Origin: Pseudactinotalea terrae
Lineage (GTDB): Bacteria > Actinomycetota > Actinomycetes > Actinomycetales > Beutenbergiaceae
Reading direction: 5' to 3'
Assembly: GCF_009733845.1 (NCBI RefSeq)
Contig: NZ_WNXZ01000001.1
Coordinates: 992,001-1,056,000 of the forward strand
DNA: 64,000 bases
Part shown: positions 43,942 through 52,595 of the stretch, piece after piece
Layout of the letters: every line of letters starts with the position of its first letter
How positions within the stretch are numbered: position 1 is the stretch's first letter
Made by a program: the position numbers and the translations under genes
Notes under the pieces: model-generated
The model's database searches: none
What the model was told of the DNA's origin: nothing
What the model saw: the letters and a program-made list of their open reading frames with translations, nothing else

Positions 43942-44589
43942 TCAGGGCGCCTCGACCGAGGTGATCTCCCACCCGCTGGGGGTGCTCAGCGACGGTCCGA
44001 CGGTCAGGTACATGTCCATGCGGAAGTTCTCGAACCGGACCAGGACCCGGCCGGTGGTCTCACCGGTGTAGACCAGCAGCACCTCATCGACCACGGTCGA
44101 GGTGAACGTCGCCTGGGTGTAGGGGTCGGCGTAGGCCTCGGCGAGCCGGTCGGACAGGTACGGGGCGATGGCCTGATGCCACTGCTCGTGGGGGCGGTCG
44201 ACGTCGGCCAGCTCAGCGGCGAACCCTTCCACCACCGGCATCCACTGCTCGGTGGTGTCCTCGGCGTGCTCGTGGTTGTCGAGCTCGCGCACGGGGCCCT
44301 CGTGCTCGGCCTCGACCCAGACCGACTCCGGCAGGTACTCCTCGGCGTCACCGTCACCGGAGGCCTCCAGGTCACGTTCCTCCAACGGGTCCTGCGTCGG
44401 CTCCACGCTCGGGTCGGTCGTGGGGTCAGGCTCGACCGGGGTGACCACCACCGGTTCGGTGACACCGGGGTCGGTCGGGGTCGGGTCCGGGTCGAGGTCG
44501 TCCCGGCCGCCGATCGTGACCGCGACGACCACCCCTGCGGTGACGGCGAGGGCGGCGACCGCCGCGACGACCTTGGTTCGCTGCTGCAT
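43942..44589 (-). CDS. Membrane-anchored extracytoplasmic protein of the conjugation-type module
   Basis: 215 aa. One N-terminal transmembrane helix (TKVVAAVAALAVTAGVVVAV), a Pro/Thr/Asp-rich linker, and a C-terminal alpha/beta domain (YLSDRLAEAYADPYTQATF, VDEVLLVYTGETTGRVLV). The layout recalls VirB8/TcpC-type periplasmic-like domains of Gram-positive T4SS, but similarity is only architectural. The ATG at 44589 overlaps the stop of the M23 gene (TGATG). Confidence 0.68.
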   Translation of the reverse strand: MQQRTKVVAAVAALAVTAGVVVAVTIGGRDDLDPDPTPTDPGVTEPVVVTPVEPDPTTDPSVEPTQDPLEERDLEASGDGDAEEYLPESVWVEAEHEGPVRELDNHEHAEDTTEQWMPVVEGFAAELADVDRPHEQWHQAIAPYLSDRLAEAYADPYTQATFTSTVVDEVLLVYTGETTGRVLVRFENFRMDMYLTVGPSLSTPSGWEITSVEAP

Positions 44590-46436
44590 CACATGACTCC
44601 GCGGGCTTGCAGGAATGGGACCGGGTCGACGACCGACCCGTTGATCTCCACCTCGAAGTGCAGGTGGGGGCCGGTGACCCGGCCGGTGGCGCCGACCAGG
44701 CCGATGAGCTCACCGGCCTGCACCTGCTGACCGACGGTGGTCTGGTACTGGGACAGGTGCAGGTAGTGGGTGATCAGGCCGTTGCCGTGGTCGACGAAGA
44801 TGGTCTGCCCGCCGGTGCCCCACAGCCCGACCTTGGTGACCGTGCCGGCCGCCGCGGCGTAGACCGGTGCGCCGGTCGGTGCGGCCAGGTCGATACCGGC
44901 GTGCATCTTGCCCAGCTCACCGGTCACCGGGTGGGTACGCGGCCCGAACGGGGAGGTCAGCTTGGCGCCGGGGTCCATCGGGAACGCCCACCCACCAACG
45001 ACGTCACCACCGGGGTCGCCGCCGTCGGGGTTGTACCCGGTGCCGGCGGTGCCGTGAACCGAGACGTGCACGTGGTCCAGGTGCATGTTGGTCGGGTCGG
45101 TGGCACCGGAGGGGTGGGAGTAGGCCTCCCACTGCCCCGTGCTGGCCAGCCAGACCCGGGCGTCCCAGATGACGTACTTGACGCCGAAGGCGGCAGCGTT
45201 GTCGATGGCGAACTGGGCCCACTCGTCCCCGGTGGTGGATGTGGTGCGCCAGTCGGGGACCATGAGGTCGATGGCGCGCCCGTTGGGGTGGTCGGACTTG
45301 GGGTTCGCGGCCCGGTTGCCGACGCCGAGGATGTTGCCGGTGGCGATGCCGAACTGGGCTGCGGCGCAGCGGGCGAAGTTGAGCGCGTCGGGGGTCAGGC
45401 CCTGCTCGACGGTGTTCGGCTCGAGCGGGACGCACTCGAAGGAGGCGTCGGTGCAGCCGCCGACGGTGGGTCCGCCGGTGATGGCGGAGACGATCTGGCG
45501 GGCCTTGGTCTCATGCTTGGCGTAGGCGTCCGGGAACCCGGAACGCTGCACCTTCTGGGCGGCCACGGTCACCGGCATCTGCTCCCAGCCGGTGACGGTG
45601 ACCAGGACGTCGTAGAACTTCCCGGAGGAGTAGACCGGGTCCATGATCTGGTCGACGGTCCCCCACCCCTGGGAGGTCCGCTGCTGGAACAGGCCGACGG
45701 AGTCACGGTCGCCGTAGTCGATGTTGCGCAGGCCGGACTCCTGCATGGCGGTGGCGATCGCGACGACGTAGGCGTACTCGGGCAGCTGCCGGTCCTGGCC
45801 GACCTGGACGATGACGCGGGCGTTGTCCCACTGCTCGTCGGTCAGCAGGTCGGCGGGCGCGTCGGCGGGAGGTGGGGCGAGGTTGGCGCTGCACTGGTCC
45901 TGGTCGCTGGGAACGGTGCGGGAGTGCTCGTCCTCGTCGACCAGGGCGCCGGCCAGCTGGGTGAGCGTGACCGACCAGATGACGATGACGGTGAGCAGGG
46001 TGAGCAGCGCTCCACCGGCGAAGAACTTGAACGCTCGCTGGCCGGTGCGGGAGCGGGCGACCTTGCCGACGACGGCGCCGGCGACCTTCCCGGCGACGGG
46101 CGTGGCGACTGCGGTGGCGGCTGCGGTGGCGGCGACCTCGAGCCCGCCGGCGACGGCGGCCTGGGCCTTCTCACCCTTGGTGGCGTTGGGGTCGGTGAGG
46201 GTGGCGGCTGCGGTGGCGGCACCGCCGAGGGTCTTCTTGCCCGCGAGGGAGGCCGCGGCACCCGCAGTGGTGGCCCCGGTGGCGGCGGCGTTGCGGGCGC
46301 GGTGCGCGGGCGGCGGGGCTACCTGCCCGGCAGCTGGCGAGCTGGTCTCGGTGCGGGGAGCGCGGGCCGGCTGCGGCGGCGTGCTGGGGCCCGGGTCGTC
46401 GCCGGTGCGGCGGCGGGGCGTGGGGACGTCGCTCAT
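44589..46436 (-). CDS. Membrane-anchored cell-wall hydrolase with M23 peptidase domain
   Basis: 615 aa. Low-complexity Ala/Thr-rich cytoplasmic part (1-130), one transmembrane helix (FFAGGALLTLLTVIVIW), an extracytoplasmic lysozyme-like region (AIATAMQESGLRNIDYGDRD, QQRTSQGWG), a middle domain, and a C-terminal M23/LytM peptidase with HAGIDLAAPTGAPVYAAAAG and HLHFEVEING. Such VirB1-type enzymes open the peptidoglycan for conjugation machinery. The ATG at 46436 lies 7 nt after the class B hexamer CATGTT. Confidence 0.87.
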   Translation of the reverse strand: MSDVPTPRRRTGDDPGPSTPPQPARAPRTETSSPAAGQVAPPPAHRARNAAATGATTAGAAASLAGKKTLGGAATAAATLTDPNATKGEKAQAAVAGGLEVAATAAATAVATPVAGKVAGAVVGKVARSRTGQRAFKFFAGGALLTLLTVIVIWSVTLTQLAGALVDEDEHSRTVPSDQDQCSANLAPPPADAPADLLTDEQWDNARVIVQVGQDRQLPEYAYVVAIATAMQESGLRNIDYGDRDSVGLFQQRTSQGWGTVDQIMDPVYSSGKFYDVLVTVTGWEQMPVTVAAQKVQRSGFPDAYAKHETKARQIVSAITGGPTVGGCTDASFECVPLEPNTVEQGLTPDALNFARCAAAQFGIATGNILGVGNRAANPKSDHPNGRAIDLMVPDWRTTSTTGDEWAQFAIDNAAAFGVKYVIWDARVWLASTGQWEAYSHPSGATDPTNMHLDHVHVSVHGTAGTGYNPDGGDPGGDVVGGWAFPMDPGAKLTSPFGPRTHPVTGELGKMHAGIDLAAPTGAPVYAAAAGTVTKVGLWGTGGQTIFVDHGNGLITHYLHLSQYQTTVGQQVQAGELIGLVGATGRVTGPHLHFEVEINGSVVDPVPFLQARGVM

Positions 46437-46442
46437 ACCGGT

Positions 46443-46457
46443 CAACATGCGCCGGAA
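46443..46457 (-). promoter_or_regulatory. Class B box (TTCCGGCGCATGTTG) before the M23 gene
   Basis: Start codon only 7 nt after CATGTT, so probably leaderless. Confidence 0.63.
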
Positions 46458-46562
46458 CCGAAACCGCCTCCCCCGACCGGCAGCGGTGCGCGAGCTCGAC
46501 GGCGACCATGTCGTACCCGGCGGCTAGCATGCGCTGACGCCCCTGTTCGAAGGACCCTCATC

Positions 46563-47558
46563 GTGCCCACGCCACCAAAGCCCCTGGGTCAGCTGCAGCA
46601 GGATGCCGCGGAGTCGCTCGGTTGGCTGAATCCCGACTGCGCGCAGTCCGGGCCAGGCCCTGAGCTCGACCAGCAGCTCGACGCACTCATCGCGCCAGCG
46701 GTGCCGCGGCACGTGCAGGTCCGCGACGAACCCACCCCGATCGAGCGGTACGCGATGATCGGGGCCAGCGTGCTGCTGGGGATCTGGTGCGGTGTCGTCG
46801 TCGTGGGGATCGGCCCGGGGTGGCTCGAGAGCATCCAGGTGCTCGTACCGATCCTGATGAGCGTGGTGATCTATTACGGCCTGTTGCGCCACATCTATCC
46901 CCGGCGGCTGGTCTGGCAGCAGTCACCGCAGTACCTGGCTGCCCGCCGCGAGCAGTGGAAACACGTCCTACGCGGCGCCAGCACTCGTCGGATGCAGCTC
47001 GAGGAGGAGGCTCGACAGGCCGCCAAGGTTGAGGCAGAGCAACGGCGGGCGCGGGACGCCGAGCAGCAGCGCGAACGTGAAGCCGCCCTGCGCGCTGCTG
47101 GCAAGCTCACCGGCGGTGAGAGGTGGACACCCCTGGTCCCGCTCCCGCGCCCAGGTGCGATCGCCAACGCGACTGTCCCGCACCAGATGGCGGAGGAGAT
47201 CGCCAGCGAGTGGCTGATGTGGCTCGGACGTCCGCGGGCGTTCGCGACCACCCCCACACGGGATGGCGGCATCGACGTCGAGGCCGACGGCATTGTCGCG
47301 CAGGTCAAGTGGCAGGCGAAGCCCGTTCCACCCGCCCACGTCCAACAGATATACGGTGTGGCGCACCTGCGTGGCGACAAGGCCGCGTTCTTCGCAGGGC
47401 CCGCTGGTTACAGCGCGGCCGCCCGGCAGGTCGCCGACCAAGCCGGCGTGCTGCTGTTCGTGATGGATGACATCGACGGCACCTTGCGAGGCGCCACGAA
47501 GGCATCCCGGCAGGCACTGATCGACGGCCTCGCAGACCTCGGCGGGGCCCGCCGGTAG
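46563..47558 (+). CDS. Membrane protein with Mrr-like restriction nuclease domain
   Basis: 331 aa. Two membrane helices (about 65-110), a basic coiled coil (about 125-180), and a C-terminal Mrr_cat-type PD-(D/E)XK domain: TPTRDGGIDVEADGIVAQVK with Asp and QxK, preceded by ANATVPHQMAEEIASEWLMW. Such nucleases cut foreign or modified DNA, and membrane forms could act on incoming DNA. GTG start at 46563. It is the only plus-strand gene in this module and lacks both boxes. Confidence 0.75.
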   Translation: MPTPPKPLGQLQQDAAESLGWLNPDCAQSGPGPELDQQLDALIAPAVPRHVQVRDEPTPIERYAMIGASVLLGIWCGVVVVGIGPGWLESIQVLVPILMSVVIYYGLLRHIYPRRLVWQQSPQYLAARREQWKHVLRGASTRRMQLEEEARQAAKVEAEQRRARDAEQQREREAALRAAGKLTGGERWTPLVPLPRPGAIANATVPHQMAEEIASEWLMWLGRPRAFATTPTRDGGIDVEADGIVAQVKWQAKPVPPAHVQQIYGVAHLRGDKAAFFAGPAGYSAAARQVADQAGVLLFVMDDIDGTLRGATKASRQALIDGLADLGGARR

Positions 47559-47594
47559 TCAGCACCACGACAGGCAAAGAGCAGGCGTCTCGGC

Positions 47595-48203
47595 TCAGTC
47601 GGTCAGATCCACGATCGTGGTGCCGGGGTTGGCGGCGGCGTGCGCCTGCGCGGCCGCGAGCACCTCACCCTTGGCGCCCCTGACAGTGAACTTGCCGGTC
47701 GCGGCGCTGCCGACTGCGACGTAACCGGTAATCTCCGCCGAGTTGCCGGTCACCTCGGCGAACCCGATGATCGCGATGACCTGGGTGCCGGCGTCGTCAT
47801 GGGCGTCCAGCACGTCCCCCAGCAGACCCAGGTGCTCGGCGTGCTGGGTCGCGTTCTGCGGCATGCCCTCCACCGTCTCGACCTCGGCGATGAGCTCCTC
47901 GGGGAGCGTGGCGTCGGGGTCGACGACGATGCCGTTGCCATCACCATTCGGGGAGACGTAGACCGTCACGCCAGCCTCGCGGGCAGCGTCGATCTGGTCC
48001 GCCGGAACGAGGTCGCCGGGCTCGGTGGGGATGACGACCTCGGGGGTAGCCGGCTCGGTCGGCTCCGGAGCTGCGGGCTCGGGCTGTGTGCTGTTCGTTG
48101 TCGCAGTGGGCTCCGGTGGCGCATCGGCACTGCTGCACGATGAGACCCCGAGCACGGCAGTCAGGCACAGCGCTGCAGCGGTCACCCTGCTTGCGGTGGT
48201 CAC
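47595..48203 (-). CDS. Tandem lipoprotein paralogue 1
   Basis: 202 aa. Lipobox in LCLTAVLGVSSCSS, a Pro/Thr/Glu-rich linker with PEVVIPTEPGDLVPADQID, then a conserved domain ending AAANPGTTIVDLTD. No known family. The GTG at 48203 follows GGAGCGCATC. Same operon as paralogue 2, 10 bp downstream of it. Confidence 0.82.
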   Translation of the reverse strand: MTTASRVTAAALCLTAVLGVSSCSSADAPPEPTATTNSTQPEPAAPEPTEPATPEVVIPTEPGDLVPADQIDAAREAGVTVYVSPNGDGNGIVVDPDATLPEELIAEVETVEGMPQNATQHAEHLGLLGDVLDAHDDAGTQVIAIIGFAEVTGNSAEITGYVAVGSAATGKFTVRGAKGEVLAAAQAHAAANPGTTIVDLTD

Positions 48204-48213
48204 GATGCGCTCC

Positions 48214-48834
48214 TCAGTCGGTCAGGTCGACGATCGTGGTGCCAGGGTTGGCAGCCGCGTATGCCTGCGCCGCGGCGAGAACCTCAGCCTTACCACCGGA
48301 GGCGTCGAAGGTGCCGGTCGCCGCGCTGCCAATCGCGCTGTAACCAATGATCTCTGCGGAACTACCCGTCACATTCGCCATCGCGGCGATCGCGATGAGC
48401 TTGGTACCAGCATCGTCGTGCGCGTAGAGGATCTCCGTGAGCAAGCCGAGCTGCTCGGCGAGATGCCCAGCGTCGGTCGGGACACCCTCGACAGTCTCGA
48501 CCTCGTTGATGAGCTCCTCGGGGAGCGTGGCGTCAGGGTCGACGACGATGCCGTTGCCGTCGCCCGTAGGCGAGACGTAGAGCGCGACGCCAGCGTCACG
48601 TGCCTGCTCGACGAGCTCGGGTGCCACTACCGCACCCGCCTCGCTCGGGATGACCACCTCTGGTGTCGGCTCCTGGGTGGGCTCGGGGGTCTCGGTTGCT
48701 TCCGCGGATGGTGCGGCCTGCGGGACAGCTGATGTGGTCGGGTCCGGTTCCTGGGTGGTGCTGCTGCACGCGGAGGCTGCCAGCAGGGCGGTCAGGCACA
48801 CGACTGCAGCGGTGGCTTTGCGTGTGGTGCTCAT
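48214..48834 (-). CDS. Tandem lipoprotein paralogue 2
   Basis: 206 aa; lipobox LTALLAASACSS. The mature domain matches paralogues 1 and 3 over VVDPDATLPEELI, VETVEGVPTDAGHLAEQLG and the C-terminal AAANPGTTIVDLTD. Linker sequence and length vary. AAGGAG precedes the ATG; the class A box lies 93 bp upstream. Confidence 0.83.
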   Translation of the reverse strand: MSTTRKATAAVVCLTALLAASACSSTTQEPDPTTSAVPQAAPSAEATETPEPTQEPTPEVVIPSEAGAVVAPELVEQARDAGVALYVSPTGDGNGIVVDPDATLPEELINEVETVEGVPTDAGHLAEQLGLLTEILYAHDDAGTKLIAIAAMANVTGSSAEIIGYSAIGSAATGTFDASGGKAEVLAAAQAYAAANPGTTIVDLTD

Positions 48835-48927
48835 GGTGCTCTCCTTGGGTTCCGTTCAAGAGGTGACATCGACGACGGGCGCACCCTGGTAAGCGACCGT
48901 GGACGCCGTGTGCTGCTTCTTGGCGCC

Positions 48928-48941
48928 TGAATGTGCGGCAC
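48928..48941 (-). promoter_or_regulatory. Class A box (GTGCCGCACATTCA) before lipoprotein 2
   Basis: Full GTGCCGCACAT core, 93 bp before the start at 48834. Confidence 0.63.
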
Positions 48942-49019
48942 GAGGAGAGTTCCGGGCTGCCGCTGGGCAGGCGATTTCGCCCCTCAGCGGGCCGATTCGG
49001 GTGCACGTTTCCGTGTCCC

Positions 49020-49033
49020 TGCCGCACATCTGA
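49020..49033 (+). promoter_or_regulatory. Class A box (CTGCCGCACATCTGA) facing a terminator
   Basis: Plus-strand copy with no gene ahead; 18 bp later comes the 49052-49090 hairpin. Confidence 0.55.
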
Positions 49034-49051
49034 AAGACATGCAAAACAGCA

Positions 49052-49090
49052 CGAACCCCTCCCCCAGGAAGGGCCCAGGGAAGGGGTTCG
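49052..49090. terminator. Terminator hairpin after lipoprotein 3
   Basis: CGAACCCCT and AGGGGTTCG arms with an inner CCC/GGG; 10 bp after the lipoprotein 3 stop. Confidence 0.68.
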
Positions 49091-49100
49091 GCGGTCCGGC

Positions 49101-49727
49101 TCAGTCGGTCAGGTCGACGATTGTGGTGCCAGGGTTGGCAGCCGCGTACGCCTCGGCAGCAGCGAGCGCCTCAGCCTTGGTGTCGCCAGTAGCCTGGAAC
49201 ATCCCGGTGGCCTCCGTGCCCACCGCGTTGTAGCCGATGATCTCTGCGGAAGAGCTCGTGACATTCGCCATTGCGGCAATCGCGATGACCTTGGTCCCGG
49301 CCTCGTTGTGCGCCGTCAAGATGTCGTCCAGAGAACCGAGCTGCTCAGCGAGATGCCCAGCGTCGGTCGGGATGCCTTCGACAGTCTCGACCTCAGCGAT
49401 GAGCTCCTCGGGGAGCTCAGCGTCGGGGTCGACGACGATGCCGCTGCCGTCGCCCGTCGGGGACACGTAGACCGCCACGCCTGCCTCTCGGGCTGCGTCG
49501 ATCTGGTCTGCCGGGACGATGTCGCCGGGCTCGGTGGGGATGACGACCTCGGGAGTGGCGGGCTCGGTCGGTGCCGGGGTCGTCGGGTCCGCGGCCGGCT
49601 CGGTGGTCGGCTCGACCGTCGCCGTGGGGCTGCTGGGCGGCTCCGGGTCCGGCGAGCTGGAGCATGCCGCCAGAGTCGCGGCGACTGCGAGACCGAGGAC
49701 CGTGGCGATGGTCTTCTTGGCGTTCAT
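49101..49727 (-). CDS. Tandem lipoprotein paralogue 3
   Basis: 208 aa; lipobox VAATLAACSSS, Pro/Thr-rich linker, conserved domain IVVDPDAELPEELIAEVETV and the shared C-terminus AAANPGTTIVDLTD. It has its own class A box (49778) and terminator, so it is a separate unit from paralogues 1 and 2. The ATG at 49727 follows AAGGAGAAGAAG. Confidence 0.83.
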   Translation of the reverse strand: MNAKKTIATVLGLAVAATLAACSSSPDPEPPSSPTATVEPTTEPAADPTTPAPTEPATPEVVIPTEPGDIVPADQIDAAREAGVAVYVSPTGDGSGIVVDPDAELPEELIAEVETVEGIPTDAGHLAEQLGSLDDILTAHNEAGTKVIAIAAMANVTSSSAEIIGYNAVGTEATGMFQATGDTKAEALAAAEAYAAANPGTTIVDLTD

Positions 49728-49777
49728 CTTCTTCTCCTTGCGCTTCGGCTGGAAGCCCTTCTCCCTGCCGGTGCGCC

Positions 49778-49791
49778 TAAATGTGCGGCAC
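49778..49791 (-). promoter_or_regulatory. Class A box (GTGCCGCACATTTA) before lipoprotein 3
   Basis: Full consensus, 51 bp before the start at 49727. Confidence 0.66.
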
Positions 49792-49845
49792 ATGGCCGAA
49801 ACTCGACCACCAGTTCCATTCTGACCCGCTTCGGCGGGGGCGCGG

Positions 49846-52515
49846 TCACACGCCACCGGAACCGCCCATGCTCCAGCGAGCCGCGACCAGGTACTCGCCC
49901 CAGTACATGTTGTTGAAGGAGAAGTAGATGGGGTGGCTGCGGTAGAACATGCAGGACAGGTTGCCCTCGCTGATCGAGCCGCTCAAGAGCGAGCCGTAGT
50001 CAGCCGCGAAGGAGCCTGACGACGGGCTACCGGTGTAGAAGCCCGAGCCGGGCTGGGTGCCTGCCGCGTTGAGCAGCGAGGCCACCGCGCCGTTACTCCG
50101 GTACAGGGCGCAGCTCCCGTTCGGGATGCCGCCGCTGGAGCCGGTGTTCGGGCTCAGCATGGTCAGCACGGACGCGCCACAAGAGCTGGAGGCGCTGTCG
50201 GAGGCGGTGTTGAAGCCGTCGGTGTTGGTGTGGGTGATGGTGGCGGTGGCGCTGTAGTAGCCGCCGGAGTAGACCGACAGCGCGGTGCGCGACAGGGTGC
50301 CGTTGGAGCTCCACCTCACCGTGGTCGGGGCGTAGGTGTCATCGGCCCATGCCGAGCAGGTGGGGGCGGGGGCCGGGGTGACGGTCAGGTCCTTGGTACT
50401 GACGCTGCCGGAGTGGGACACGTGGTTGACGCCGTCGCTGTTGCGGGCGGTGATGGCGAAGCCGGTGTTGTCGCGCAGCGGCTCCCAGGTGCCAGTCACG
50501 CCGTTGACGGGGTTGAGCCCTTCCAGGGTGATGGTGCGGGTGGTGCCTTCGGTCGCGGTGGCGGTGACGCTGACGGCCTTGGTGGTGGAGGAGGTGGCGC
50601 TGATGCGGATCGCCAGGGTGCGGGTGCTGGAGGAGCAGGTCGCGTTGTCCGACCAGCCGCCGTTGACGGGCGAGCCGTTCCGGTTCGCGACCGTGAAGGT
50701 GTGGGTGGTGCCGTGGCGGAGCCGGTCGATCGGCCAGGTCACCATGTTGTTGTCGCCGAGCCCGCCGACGGTGTTGCCGACGGCGGCGGTGCCGCCGTTG
50801 ACCCGGGTGGAGGTGTACGTCGAGGGCATCGAGGGGCGCGCCACGGTGACCGTGCCGGAACGGGTCGAACCGGTCATGACGGCGGTGCAGGTGGGCACGT
50901 GCGGGCGCTGCAGGACAGTGCGGACGCTCGACCATGGAGAGCACCCGACCGCGTTGCAGGTGCGGATCTGGTAGTGGCGGTACTGGCCGGCGACGGCGGC
51001 CTGGGTGAGGGCGTGGGCGCGGGCGGTGGTGCCGCGGGCGGTCTCGGCGCCGGACCAGACGTTCTGGTTGGTCGGCCAGGTGCCGGGTGCGGTGCCGGTG
51101 CCGGGGGCGACGCGGGCGACCCAGCCGCGGTCGCGGTGGCCGTCCTTGCTGGTGGGTCCGTTGCCGGTCCAGGAGGGGTTGACGGCCCAGGTCAGGGTGT
51201 TGGACCAGTTGCTGTTGGGGGTGACGGTCAGGGTCGGTGCGAGCGGGCTGGTGAAGGCGCCGGCAGCGGCGGTGACGGTGGAGATGCGGCGGGCGGCGGT
51301 GGTGGCGCCGCCGGGCATGGTGAGGGTGTCGGCGGTCCCGAGGGCTACCTGGTAGGACTGGAACGCCTCGGTGCAGGTGGCGGCGCGGGTGGCGCACCGC
51401 TCCCACCGGTTGATGGGCACGACACGGTAGGTGTGGGTGTGGCCGCGGCCGGTGGGGTCGGTCCAGGTGGTCCCGGTCAGGGAGGTCTGGTAGAGGGTGC
51501 CGTCGCGGTACAGGTCGTAGGCGACGGCGCCGGTGGCGGCGGGCCAGGACAGGCGGATGCTGGCGTCCTGTCCGGTGGCGGTCAGGGTGACGGGTGCGGG
51601 CCGGATTCCGGTGGCGACCTGGTTGCTGGTGGGGCCGGGCCGGTTGTCGGTGAGGGTGGCGCGCAGGAGGTAGCGGGCGGTGTGACCGGCGGGCAGCCCG
51701 GTGTCGGTGTAGGTGAGCTGGGTGCCGGGCAGGGTGATGAGCGCCGCCCAGGACCCGTTGGCGGTGCCGCCTTCGGGGTAGGCGATGCGGAACACGGTCC
51801 AGGTCTGGGTGAGCTCGGTGGTGGGGTCCTGCCAGGTGAGGACCGGCTGGTTGACGCCTTCGTGGGCGGTGGTGACGTCCAGGAGCGGGGCGAGGGCGTC
51901 GCCGACGACGCCGTCGCCGGAGGTGCCGGTGCGCTGGGCGAGGGCGGCTCCGGAGGTGACGGTGCGGGGGTCGGCGTCCTCGGGGTAGGACGGGGTGGCG
52001 GTCAGCTGCCAGGTGACACGGGCGACCTCGTCGGCGGGGACCGGGACGGTCAGCGGGGTGGAGGTGGAGGAGCGGGCGAAGTAGGCGAACGGTTCGGTCT
52101 CGGTGAACCGGTCGACGACGTCGAGGGTGGCGCGTTCGCCGCCGGTGTCGGCGCAGGCGGGTTCGGCGGCGGCGGTGTCGGCCTGGGTGAAGGTGACTCG
52201 TTCGACGTTCAGGGTGGCGTCGTCGGTGACGGTCCAGGTGGTGAGCACGCAGGCGGAGTCGCGCAGGACCTCGAGCTGGAGGGTGTCGGGTGTGGCGTCC
52301 AAGATGCGGCGGGCGTCCTGGACGTCGCGCTGCAGCTGGGAGGAGGCGGACTCGAGGTCGCTCATGGTCTGCGCGGAGGCCTGGGAGCTGTGCATGAGCC
52401 GGCCGGTGAAGGAGACCAGGGTGGTGCCGATGAGCACGACGGCGGCCAGGATGACCATGGCGACCAGCAGCTCGGGCAGGGTGATGCCGTGCTGGTTGCG
52501 GAGCTTGTGGAGCAC
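49846..52515 (-). CDS. Giant type IV prepilin-like protein with fibronectin-type repeats
   Basis: 889 aa, several times the length of a usual pilin. Class III-type leader with cleavage before the helix: HGITLPELLVAMVILAAVV, with the Glu at mature position 5, then a minor-pilin-like region (to about 200). Two or more fibronectin III-like modules follow (around ATGIRPAPVTLTATGQDASI and DLYRDGTLYQTS) and a Thr/Ser-rich C-terminus. Probably an adhesin-tipped pilus subunit processed by the prepilin peptidase at 21344. The GTG at 52515 follows GGAGG. Confidence 0.83.
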   Translation of the reverse strand: MLHKLRNQHGITLPELLVAMVILAAVVLIGTTLVSFTGRLMHSSQASAQTMSDLESASSQLQRDVQDARRILDATPDTLQLEVLRDSACVLTTWTVTDDATLNVERVTFTQADTAAAEPACADTGGERATLDVVDRFTETEPFAYFARSSTSTPLTVPVPADEVARVTWQLTATPSYPEDADPRTVTSGAALAQRTGTSGDGVVGDALAPLLDVTTAHEGVNQPVLTWQDPTTELTQTWTVFRIAYPEGGTANGSWAALITLPGTQLTYTDTGLPAGHTARYLLRATLTDNRPGPTSNQVATGIRPAPVTLTATGQDASIRLSWPAATGAVAYDLYRDGTLYQTSLTGTTWTDPTGRGHTHTYRVVPINRWERCATRAATCTEAFQSYQVALGTADTLTMPGGATTAARRISTVTAAAGAFTSPLAPTLTVTPNSNWSNTLTWAVNPSWTGNGPTSKDGHRDRGWVARVAPGTGTAPGTWPTNQNVWSGAETARGTTARAHALTQAAVAGQYRHYQIRTCNAVGCSPWSSVRTVLQRPHVPTCTAVMTGSTRSGTVTVARPSMPSTYTSTRVNGGTAAVGNTVGGLGDNNMVTWPIDRLRHGTTHTFTVANRNGSPVNGGWSDNATCSSSTRTLAIRISATSSTTKAVSVTATATEGTTRTITLEGLNPVNGVTGTWEPLRDNTGFAITARNSDGVNHVSHSGSVSTKDLTVTPAPAPTCSAWADDTYAPTTVRWSSNGTLSRTALSVYSGGYYSATATITHTNTDGFNTASDSASSSCGASVLTMLSPNTGSSGGIPNGSCALYRSNGAVASLLNAAGTQPGSGFYTGSPSSGSFAADYGSLLSGSISEGNLSCMFYRSHPIYFSFNNMYWGEYLVAARWSMGGSGGV

Positions 52516-52564
52516 CGGGTCCTCCGTGGTTGAGGTTGTGTGGGCGGCGTGTGCCGCTGCACCT

Positions 52565-52579
52565 CAACATGCGCCGGAA
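52565..52579 (-). promoter_or_regulatory. Class B box (TTCCGGCGCATGTTG) before the prepilin gene
   Basis: 50 bp before the start at 52515, between it and the 53297 gene. Confidence 0.62.
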
Positions 52580-52595
52580 ATCGGTGCGGTCCGGA

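Noticed and set aside
44607-46562. In-frame extension of the Mrr-like gene to 983 codons
   Set aside because: The upstream part is antisense to the M23 gene; homology-like content begins only at the GTG at 46563.
48856-49044. Fourth lipoprotein copy ending in VVDVTS
   Set aside because: The ending faintly resembles the VDLTD terminus of the paralogues, but no other conserved segment is present.
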